From contig NW_008246162.1 of assembly GCF_000281045.1 (NCBI RefSeq), positions 103,611 to 150,583 on the forward strand: a stretch of 46,973 nucleotides of DNA, read 5' to 3'. The stretch's first letter is position 1; every line of letters begins with the position of its first letter. The position numbers and the translations under genes are program-made. This DNA is from Saprolegnia diclina VS20. Taxonomy: Eukaryota > Oomycota > Saprolegniomycetes > Saprolegniales > Saprolegniaceae. Below, piece by piece: positions 22,185 through 31,762 of the stretch. The notes under the pieces are model-generated. The model had not been told where the DNA came from. It worked only from the letters and a program-made list of their open reading frames with translations, and ran no database searches.

Positions 22185-22630
22185 ACAACATGCTCGTAGC
22201 GATCGCCGCTTCTTGCATTACGATTTTGAACGTCGCTTGAAGTTCGCTACTTGTAATGCAAGGAGTTCTGTAGAGGAAAATTTCCTGGGCGTTCTTCAGG
22301 CATGGCTCTAGTCAAGGGACTCTCATCAAACTGATTTGGGAAGAAAAAGAAAGGCAGAGATAACGGTGCGATGACGTGGCAAGCTCTCGTGCCGCCAGTT
22401 TCTCGATCGATACTAGCACGACGTCATGCTTGGTGGTCCTCTGTTGGTCGACTGCCATCATGGACTGCCATCATTGTTTGTGGCCATATGATGCGGATAC
22501 GGTCTCGCAAGCTGCCGGTCTCGCGCACGCAACCTGACCATCAAGAGACATTCATGCATCTTCGACGGCACACCCTCGTGCACGAAACGAGTAGAGTACG
22601 TAGAGAGGTAGGTATATGTAGGCAACAAGA
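22185..22630. other. convergent intergenic region
   Basis: The 3' side of prohibitin-2 and of the Myb/SANT gene. No gene is seen. Confidence 0.5.
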
Positions 22631-22665
22631 TCGTGCGCAGTCGTACTGCACTGTACTGCGCACGA
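22631..22665 (-). repeat. inverted repeat at the 3' end of the Myb/SANT gene
   Basis: Arms TCGTGCGCAGT (22631-22641) and ACTGCGCACGA (22655-22665) are perfectly complementary around a 13-base loop. It begins on the first base after the stop codon of the minus-strand gene, so it would form a stem at the very start of that 3' UTR. Confidence 0.6.
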
Positions 22666-23646
22666 CTAGGAGTCTTTCGAGAGCACGTCGTTGATGAGCA
22701 GCCACTTGGTCTCGTCATCGATGCAATTGAAGAGCACTACGCCGTTGGGCGGCCCGGTCGCAAGGTACTGGCTGAACTGGAGCTTCTTGCGCGCCGGCAA
22801 GTGGTGGCCGAGGATGAAGAACGTCTTGAGCGCACGCTCGAGCGGCGTGAGCGCTCCTATCGGTGACGACGGCGACGGCGGCGGTTCGTGCTTGGCGGGT
22901 TGTGGCATGAGCGACGTCGCGTGCATTGGAAGGTGGTGCCGGGGCACGATCGTCTGGTGGTGCGGCGCCGCGGCCGCAACCGCCGCAGCACTCAGACTGC
23001 TCTCGGCGTGCACGAGCGCGTCGATGCGCGACGCCTTCTGGATGTTCGAGTTGAGGAGGTCGTGCGCGGGGCGCTTGCGCGGCGCGGAGCGGCGCGGCGT
23101 GTCTTCGTCCGTGTCAGACGAGTCGCCGTTGTCGCCGGGCACGACGTCGCCCGACAAGATCGCGTCGAGCTCGGCAAAGAACGTCAGCGGCGCCGACCTA
23201 CATGCTACATGAGCCCTCTGCATGGACCACGTTCATGAGCGCAGTACCTATACTGGAGCGCGTCCGGGTACTTGGCCGTAAAGTCGTTCCAGACGGTTTG
23301 TGGCGCCACGGGTAAGTTGTGCTCGTTGTCCCAGCTAAACTCGGGGTGTGTCTTGAGCGCCCTGAAGATGGCGTGGCGCTTCTTCAGGATCGTCCATCGG
23401 CTCTGGAGCTGGCTCTTCTGGTAGTTGAGACCAAGCGTGCTGTTAAAGTATTTGAGGAGGTTGTGCCAGCCGTCCTTCTTGAGACCGCCGCTGCCCGTCG
23501 AGCGCCCTAGCAGAGGCCGTGGGCGAGGGGGCGGGGGGACCGCTGGACGTACCCTTGTGCATGCCCGCGACAACCTGCGCATGGAAGCCTTCGATGAGGA
23601 CGCCGTCGCGGTCGTCGTTCCACTGCGCCGAGAGCGTGCTTGTCAT
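22666..23646 (-). CDS. Myb/SANT-like DNA-binding protein
   Basis: Three exons, 23553-23646, 23248-23506 and 22666-23197, with introns of 46 and 50 nt ending TAG, giving 294 aa. The first 115 residues form a Myb/SANT-like domain of the L10-interacting type: QWNDDRDGVLIEGFHAQV, then LKKDGWHNLLKYFNSTLGL, KSQLQSRWTILKKRHAIF, FSWDNEHNLPVAPQTVWNDF and KYPDALQYR. A Ser/Asp/Glu-rich stretch and a basic RRSAPRKRPAHD signal follow, then a His/Pro/Ala-rich linker. A C-terminal helical region of about 65 residues (LERALKTFFILGHHLPARKK) is not recognised. This domain type occurs both in host transcription factors and beside Harbinger-like transposases; no transposase is nearby, so a host regulator is favoured. 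Confidence 0.82.
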
Positions 23647-24077
23647 GCTCGACCACACACTTCCAGTGGAAGAACCAGGTATACACTGGATCCCAGCATC
23701 CGGATACAGTATCTGGAAATTCGAACTTCAGTTTTGGAACACACAAGAGCGACCGCGTTCCCGCCATTTGCAGTCTTTGTGGCGACGAGGTCGTGATGCG
23801 AGGAACTTGGTGATGTTGCCTGGTGCTCGTCAAGCACAGTACGTCCGCTAACGAATTCTTTGCGGTTTCACGAAGTCTCTGGCGCTGACTCGGGGCACGC
23901 AAAGGATAATCCTCGCCGTGTTGCTCGACAACGCAGGCATCTAGAGCACAAGCACTTGAACGCATTTGCTCCACTCTCAACTGTCAACTCGTGTAGCTCG
24001 TCTCCATTGAACCCAGCTGCGCATTCGCCTGGAAAGGTAACACACGTATTCGTTGGCAGTTTATAGAGCAGTACACA
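23647..24077. other. intergenic, no gene seen
   Basis: Lies between the Myb/SANT gene start and the 3' end of the first SulP transporter. Only short unbiased frames are present. Confidence 0.5.
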
Positions 24078-26588
24078 CTAAGCTTCGTTGCCGTGTGACT
24101 CCATGATCCACATGGCCATCGACTGCAGCATCGCACTGTCAAAGCGCGCCGCGAGATGCGGGTGCTCGATGCGCATCTTGGCAAGCGCCGTGCGGTCGAG
24201 GTAGAAGAGGAAGCACGGGCTCTTCGTCTCGGCCGTGAGGTTGTGGCGGTTGTTGAGGACCATGTCGACGTCGCCGAGCCACGCGCCGTGGGTGACACGC
24301 ACGATGCGCTTCCGACCCTCAAAGCCCATGTACTCGTGGATGTCCCGCGGTACGAAGACATCGACTTGGCCCTTCCCGACAAGGTACACACCTTGCACTT
24401 CGTCACCACTTTCGTAAATCCGCTTCCCTGCTGGCTCCTTGGACGTCACAAAGTACGTCTGGAGAAGTGCGTCATCGAGCTTGGCGTCGTCGCACGTCGG
24501 TGGCGGCAGGAAGCTCTCAAGGAGCGGCGTCACTTTGCCCTTTGCAAAGTGGTACTGCATTTGGTCCAAGATCGGCGTCGCGCCATTCATTTGCAGAAGC
24601 GTGTCTTCGCACCACTCGATGGCCATCTCCATCGTATCAAAGACGCTCGACTGCGCTAGCACGTCGTGGAGCTCAAACATGCCGCGCACCGAGGCAGGCA
24701 GCGCCGCAAAGACGAGCGTGATGCCGTGCGCCATGAGGTGCTCCTTCGTGGCCGTAAAGCAGCTGCGGACCGCCGTGACGTCCACGCCGCGGACGCGCTC
24801 GAAATCCAGCACGACGAAGCGCGTTCGGACGGTCGGCACGTGCGCATAGCTTCGCTCGAGCACATCGGTCGTCGTAATGTGCTTGCGGACTTGGTTGAGA
24901 ATCGCGACGGAACTCCCAAAGAAGACAAACCCGTCGAGCTCGAGCATGACGATCGCCGACCGGACTTGATACAGAAGCGCACGTTCGCGCAGGTCGCGCT
25001 TCACGAGGCTCTGGCGCGCGACGCGGCGCACGACCGTCGACTCGACGTACGACAAGATAAAGTTGATACCGGCGGCGGCAATCCCAAGCACGATACCGGC
25101 CTCGAGGTTCCAAAAGTTCATGATGAGAAACGTAAACCAGAGGATCGCGTATTCGGCCCAGAGCATGCTTTTCTTGGCGTGGACGATCCACTCCATGACG
25201 AGGTCGATGCCAATGAGCGCGTTGAGCGAGCCGAAAAACAGCTTGGGGACGTACGCGATGATCGAGAAGGGGCTAAGCACCAATGCGATTTCAAGCGCAA
25301 AGATGAGACCACCCGTCCAGCGACTGTCGACGCCCGACTTCATCGAGAAGATCGTCGACGAAAAGATGTACGACCCGGTAAAGCCACCCGTGAGACCCGA
25401 CACGAGGTTGGACCACCCGACGGTTTGGAGCTCGGCGTTGTGATCGAGCGGCTTGTGCAGCGCCATCTCGATGGCCGCAACATCAAGCGATGAAGAGAAG
25501 GCCACAACAAAGTACATGGCGATCCATGTCGGGATCTGCGGCGTGAGCACTTCGGCGTGAAAGAGGTCAGTGTGAAAGTGCTTGTACATGTCGGCCACCG
25601 AGAGCGTGCCGTTGGGCAGCGCCGCGATCCAGCCAAACGCCCGCGCGTCTTCAAAAGATGAGCCCGAGATGACCATACCGAGGTAAAACACGACAAGGAT
25701 CGAGAGCATACACGTCGGGAGCACCGCAAAGTGTCGAATACGCTGTGTCATGACAAAGAGGAAGATGCCTCCGACGACGCCGGGTGCACAGAGAAGCATC
25801 GACTTGGCGTCTGCGAGCTTGTGCCAGTCGAGGATGGACGTGATTTCCTTGGACGACATCATCGAGAGCCCGGCTTCAAAGCAGTAAAAGCCGATAAACG
25901 AGAGATACCCACCGACAACCGGCATCGGGAGGTACTGGACAAAACTCGCGAGCTTGAGCTTGCCCGTGATGATGAGCGCGACACCGAGGAGCGCGGTCGA
26001 GCCACAGAGCGTCCACAGCGTCGTCGACAAAATATCTTCCATCGTCACGGCGTCGTTGGAGGCCTTGAGGATCGAGACGATCGACGTGGCCATCGCCGAG
26101 AGGAAGATGAGGCCAGCGTCTTGGACTTGGCCGACCGCGAACGGCAGCGTGCTCGAGAGCGAGAAGCAGAGCTGATGCACGGCGCCTGAGCAGAAATGGT
26201 GCGTTAGGCGAGAAAATGCAGCAAAGGATCAACGTACCGGACACCATTGTAAGCTTGACGAGCTCGGACAAGAATGGCTGGAAGACAGGGTCCCGAAAGA
26301 TGATTTGGGCAAAACTACAGGCAACACGACGTGAGCTCCGCGCAGTAAGTACACGAGGGTAAATCACCTGATCATGAGAGGCACGAGGATGATGGCGTTC
26401 ACAAGGCCATAGAGACCGACCTTGAAGTATTTGTCCGATGCATCCGTGGGCGCGTCGTCTACGACAGCGATCGACGTCTTGGGTGCACCATGCTGGAGGA
26501 GCGGCAGCGACTCTTCTTCGTCCCGGTAGCTCTTCCAGCGGCTGAGCTCGTTGCGCGGTGTGCGGGCGGTCGCGCCAACGCTGTCCAT
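24078..26588 (-). CDS. SulP anion-transporter-like protein with STAS and cNMP-fold domains (copy A)
   Basis: Three exons, 26368-26588, 26238-26314 and 24078-26185, with introns of 53 and 52 nt, giving 801 aa. The start is MDSVGATARTP, shared with copy B. The protein has a polar N-terminus of about 60 residues and a multi-helix SulP core (for example QYLPMPVVGGYLSFIGFY, LVSGLTGGFTGSYIFSST, IIAYVPKLFFGSLNALIGID). A STAS domain follows (MLELDGFVFFGSS to LVFAALPASVRGMFELHD), then a cNMP beta-roll (GVYLVGKGQVDVFVPRD, GDVDMVLNNRHNLTAE). SulP proteins move sulfate or other anions. The SulP-STAS-cNMP order is the one I associate with fungal vacuolar Vsb1-type proteins, so transport across an internal membrane is possible (inference). 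The cassette Arg is His, so cyclic-nucleotide control is doubtful. Confidence 0.88.
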
Positions 26589-28692
26589 TCTTGTCACGGG
26601 TGGTAGAAGGTAGAAAGAGTCGTTGTGAGGAACACCCGGCCCGGGCTCCTCAGCGTCGTCGATCCCAGCGCTTTCCTGCACCGCTTCTCATTGGTCATGC
26701 ACCTGGTTTGTCACATGATATGTATGGAAATGATTGGCTACAAGCTTGGCCAATCCCAAACAGGTGGGCTTTGCACGGACGCCGCGCGAATCTGCCGTGT
26801 GATTGGCGATCGTCATGCGGACCCATGTGGCCATTTGAGGCGCCGTGGTACACTCAAGTTGAACCAAATGGGCAATCTGGGTGGCCAGGACCAGAATTGA
26901 GACGCGACAGCTGCCCCAGAAAATTACAATTGTAGCTCAAGATTGGACGCCTCGCAGCGCCACGCAGATCGGCGACGGTATCTTCAGCAGCCAAGCTTGG
27001 AACCTGGGTGCATGACGTGGCAAGCGGGAAGAGCGAATGCGAGGTGATACTCACAGCGCCTATGGTAAACGTGAGCACTGGTATGTCTGCTTTGGCAACG
27101 AACAATGGCAGCCAACGGTGGAGTACGTCTCGTACGAGGAAGTGGCTGGCCTAGTTGCGATCGATTTCGAGTCTTCTCTCTCATGCGACGACAAAGAGTT
27201 CGTGGTACCGGTAGCTGTGCTTTGTCAACAAAGGACGTACTAGTACCAGCTAACGTTAGTGCTTTAGTCGTCGAATATGTGGACTGTGCCAACTTTTTCA
27301 CTTGTTGTCCGCGTTGCCACATGCGCTCCACAGTGCTCTTCCGCCAGATTGCTATCTCTCTATTATCGAAATAGTACGATGTATTGGCTCGGGAGGCAGG
27401 ACACCGTTATGGCACGATAGGGTTCAGGTATGCAAGCGTTGCGCATGATCAATACAACACCTCGTTGAACTCAGACCAAGTACGAGTAGCACAGCTTGAT
27501 GAGCGAGTGCTGATTTATGGAGCTAGCTCGGGAAAGGGCAATGATATGAAAACGCAATGGTACCTTGGCATTTCGTTTGTACCAAAATGACAAAAAGTCC
27601 GTCTCCAGGAAGGCAATGAGAAAAGAATGCTCGGAAAGCGTGTGATGGCCAAACAAATGGCCGTGGAACTGCCTCATCAGGGGCGAACCCCTGTGCCTCG
27701 TATACACTACCATACAGCTCGTGTACTTGGAAACGGGGCGAACGTTATAGCGCTTCCATCTGCCATCAACAAAACCCTAATCATTGAATGGGACGAGGCA
27801 CAACTCGGGGAAGTGAGCTCTCCGTCTCTGTGTTGATGAAGCTCGCCGAACCAATGCTCACCGCGGTCCAATAGCCTTCGTGATTGTGTTCGTCTCGATA
27901 TTTCGCCGACGCGTTTTGCTGGTGCCAAAAACCTGGCTCAAGCGGTGGCGCTCGAGTGTTCCGCTACACGTACCTCCTCGACCCTCAGCTTCGCGAGAGC
28001 TCCGTCAAAATTTACTCGACAGTGCACCCTCTACGCGCCCAAGCGGGCAAAATAAGAACGTATAGCGTCGAGATAAACAACGCCAACAGCACCTTGCTTA
28101 CAAGGGCTCAGCGCAAAGCGTTCGATTGGGTCCAGAAGTGAGATGTGAGTTGCTGGGCGGTTCGATCGAACCCAGGTCGTCGTCGGACTCAAACTCCAAC
28201 GCAACTGCAACAACATGCTCAAAAAGATGCTCGGTTCCTTTCCCGCTCCAAAAAGGACAAGTGCGCACCTGACCCGCCACGACGAGCAACGCTGGTCTTC
28301 ACGGTGTCAAGACCACACGAGGACAGGAAGATGCGAGTACGACGCGACCGTAGCAGCATGTCCCAAGCCCTTCGCGCCTTTGGCTCTCAACTATCCAGAT
28401 CACCTTGGCTTGTCTCCTGCACATCGCTCCTTCTAATGCATACAAACATCCATATATTAAAATAAACCCCTTCCGCATCCGTCGGGCTCTCCTGAAGCGC
28501 AATCGGATTGGTCCAGAGGCGTGATATAAAAACTGTTCGAAGCGTACAAATAGAATAAAAGAACCTTGCTGTTTGTATGCGACGACGCGTCATACAATAA
28601 TATTTAAACAAATACGCGTCGCATAGCACAGTTGAAAGCCAAGATATCAGTCCACTCTCGAATTTGCCCCGTGTGGCCCGGAAGCAGCAGCG
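26589..28692. other. 2.1-kb spacer between head-to-head SulP genes
   Basis: CCAAT boxes cluster near copy A at 26690-26694, 26733-26737 and 26750-26754 (the last two form an inverted pair). Near copy B there is ATTGG at 28507-28511 and TATAAAAA at 28525-28532. A perfect 6-bp stem (CAGGGG CGAA CCCCTG, near 27677-27692) looks like a T-arm at first sight. Short frames at 27037-27243 and 27884-28141 have no recognisable product; they may be decayed coding matter or chance. Confidence 0.5.
28507..28532 (+). promoter_or_regulatory. CCAAT plus TATA-like core before SulP copy B
   Basis: ATTGG (28507-28511) lies 13 bp before TATAAAAA (28525-28532). The start codon is at 28693, leaving room for a leader of about 130 bases. 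Confidence 0.45.
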
Positions 28693-31376
28693 ATGGACAG
28701 CGTCGGCGCCACGGCCCGGACGCCCAATGCCATGAGTCGCATGCGCAAGAGCTACCGCCTCGACGACGAGAAGCTGCCCATCCTCCACGACAAGATCCAG
28801 GTCAATGCGTCGACCTTTGCCATGGACGAGGAGCCGGCCTCGAGCAAGTACCTCAAGGTTGGCCTCTACGGCGTCATCAACGCCATCATCCTCGTGCCCC
28901 TCATGATCAGGTACGGCTGACATACTGCATGCCTCGGCGTAGTTGCTCATTCGACCACCGTATAGTTTTGCCCAAATCATCTTTCGCGATCCGGTCTTCC
29001 AGCCGTACCTCTCCGAGCTCGTGAAGCTTACGATGGTGTCTGGTACTCCTGAATGAAGCCGGTCGCCTCTATAAGCTCATATTGATCTATTTAGGCGCGG
29101 TGCACCAGCTCTGCTTTTCGCTCTCGAGCACGCTTCCGTTCGCGGTCGGCCAAGTCCAAGATGCTGGCCTCATCTTCCTCTCAGCCATGGCCAGCTCCAT
29201 CGTGCACTCGCTCCACGCCTCGGACGATGTCTTTTCGATGGAGCAGATTTTGGCCACGACGCTCTTTACGCTCAGTGGCTCGACTGCGCTTCTCGGTGTG
29301 GCGCTCGTTATCACGGGCAAGCTCAAGCTCGCGAGTTTCGTTCAGTACCTCCCGATGCCCGTCGTCGGTGGTTACTTCGCGTTCATTGGCTTCTTTTGTC
29401 TCCAAGCCGGTCTCTCGATGATGTCGGGTCACGAGATCAGCAACTTGCTCGACTGGGGCGAACTCGCCAACACGAAGGCCGTCATCTTGTGTCTTCCGGG
29501 TCTCGCTGCCGGCGTTTTCCTCTTTGTCGTGACGCAGCGCGTCAAGCACTTTGCAGTCCTCCCCACGTGCATGTTTACGATCGTCTCGCTCTTCTACTTT
29601 GGCATGCTCGTGTCGGGCTCGTCCTTTGAAGACGCGCGTCATTACGGCTGGATCGCGCCGCTTCCGAATGGCACCATGTCCTTCTTTGACATTTACAAGC
29701 ACTTCCAGATCGACCACTTCCACGGCGAGTTTGTCACGGACCAAATCCCGACGTGGATCGCCATGTACTTTGTCGTGGCGTTCTCGTCGTCGCTCGATGT
29801 TGCGGCCATCGAAATGGCGCTGCAAAAGCCGCTCGACCACAACGCCGAGCTTCAAACCGTCGGGTGGTCCAACCTCGTGTCGGGTCTTACAGGCGGCTTT
29901 ACCGGGTCGTACATCTTTTCGTCGACGATCTTCTCGATGAAGTCGGGCGTCGACAGCCGGCTCACGGGCCTCCTCGTCTTTGTGCTCGAGCTCGTCCTCG
30001 TCGCGAGTCCGTTCTCGATCATCGCGTACGTTCCCAAGCTCTTCTTTGCGTCGCTCCAGACGCTGATCGCGGTCGACCTCATCATGGAGTGGCTTATCCA
30101 CGCCCGCAAGAGCATGTACCCGCGCGAGTACGCGATCGTGTGGTTCACGTTCCTCGTCATGATCCTTTGGAACCTCCAGGGCGGCATCGTCCTCGGTATC
30201 ATCGGCGCTGCCTTCAACTTTATCTTGTCGTACGTCAACACGACGACGGTCCGCCGCGTCTGGAAGCAGAGCCACGTCAAGCGCCGCTTCAAAGACCGCA
30301 AGGCGCTTCTCAAGTCGCGCGGCTCGATCGTGACGCTCGAGCTCGACGGGTACATCTTCTTTGGGAGTTCGGTGCACATCATGTCGGAAGTGCGCAAGCA
30401 CGTTCTGCTGACGCCGACCGAGCTCATCTTGCACCAGAGCATGCGCAGCATTAGCTCGAGCGTCCTCCGCACGCCGCGCTTGACGACGCCCAACGTCCAC
30501 AGCGACAACTCGCGCGCGCTCATGACGATGGAAGAAATGACCGACTACCTCAGCGAGTACACGTCGGACTCGCCGATCCCGGCGCTCCGGACGCGCTTCC
30601 TCGTCCTCGACTTTGACCGCGTGCGTGGCATTGATGTGACGGCCGTCTCGACGTGCTTCAACGCGATGAAGCAGCTCCTGGTTGAGAACGGCATCTGCAT
30701 GGTCTTCTGCAACCTCCCGGACGATGTCGAGGGCATGTTCCGCATGCACGACATCTTTGACGACGAGACGAAGGACGCGAGCGAGTTCCCGACCAAGATT
30801 TTTGAGACGCTCGACTTGGCCATGGAGTTTTGCGAAGAAAACTTGCTGTCGCAAAACAGCCGCCCGACGCGCTTCGGGGCCCAGGACTCGCTCCGCATTG
30901 CACAGAACGGTCTCCCGATGGACCTTCTCAACACGCTCCTCCCGCATGATGCGGACCCGGCCGCGCAGATGACGGAAGCCATTGGCTACGACTATGTCGA
31001 AGTCTTTACGCGCGAGAAGAACGACATTATCTACCAGTGCGGCCAGGACGTCAACGGCTTCTTCATGGTCGGGAAGGGTCTCGTCGATGTCTACCTCCCG
31101 CGCAGTGCGCATGAGCGCATGGGCCCGGGCTTCAAGGGCCGGAAGCGCATCATGCAAGTGACGAGCGGCGCGCTCATGGGCGACGTCGACCTCATCTTGA
31201 ACAAGAAGCACTCGTTCACAGCCGAGGCCAAGTCCGAGTGCTCCATCTTCTACGTAAGCAAAGCAGCTTTCGAGCAGCTCAAGATCGACCACCCTGCGGT
31301 CGCTGCGCGTTTCGAGAAGGCCATGATGCGCTCCATGGCACTCTGGATCCTCGAGTACCGCGTCTCGGACCAATAG
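28693..31376 (+). CDS. SulP anion-transporter-like protein with STAS and cNMP-fold domains (copy B)
   Basis: Three exons, 28693-28910, 28966-29042 and 29095-31376, with introns of 55 and 52 nt, giving 858 aa. Exon borders and phases are identical to copy A, and exon 2 is 77 nt in both, which shows a duplication after the introns were in place. The SulP core is nearly collinear with copy A (same QYLPMPVVGGY, KPLDHNAELQTVGWSNL and FSSTIFSMKSGVDSR). The STAS domain carries a Ser/Thr-rich linker of about 62 residues (535-596) where copy A has 17. The C-terminal cNMP fold (GFFMVGKGLVDVYLPR, GDVDLILNKKHSFTAE) also lacks the cassette Arg. Expected to be a membrane anion transporter; substrate unknown. 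Confidence 0.88.
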
Positions 31377-31762
31377 GATGTACTCGTCGGCTATAAACTC
31401 GAAAATTCTAGCGTCCATCGTTTTTGTCATCAAATCGGCCCAATATTTATTCCCTGAATGCTCATGCAACGACGCAAGAGGCAATCGACCCCGTCATGGA
31501 ACCAGCCGTCATGCATGCGTAGAGCTGCCTGTGCCACGTTGTCGAACTCATACAATAGCATACCAAAGTCGAAGGAGAGCGCCAACCACGAGTAGTTTTG
31601 GCGCCAAGAGTGTGGAAGTCGCGATCTTTCCGCCCAAAATAGGAAACCTCTATGAATGGATACTGTATTTGATTAGGAAGGTTTAAAGTTGCATACAAAT
31701 ATCAAGTATTTTTCCAACGCGCGCCCGACGGAGCATAATTTCAAGTTGCCCGCGCGCGGGGG
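31377..31762. other. intergenic between SulP copy B and BRCA2
   Basis: AT-richer spacer. No gene is seen. The 3' side of copy B and the promoter of BRCA2 must lie here. Confidence 0.5.

Noticed and set aside
22666-23646. Myb/SANT gene as part of a Harbinger-type transposon
   Set aside because: No DDE transposase, terminal inverted repeats or target-site duplication were seen beside it.
27677-27692. T-arm-like stem CAGGGG CGAA CCCCTG suggesting a tRNA
   Set aside because: The loop has four bases, not seven, and no acceptor, D or anticodon arms can be fitted around it.
29181-31484. 767-codon open frame on the minus strand
   Set aside because: It is the antisense shadow of SulP copy B, rich in Arg, Asp, Glu and Val from mirrored GC-rich codons, with no family likeness.
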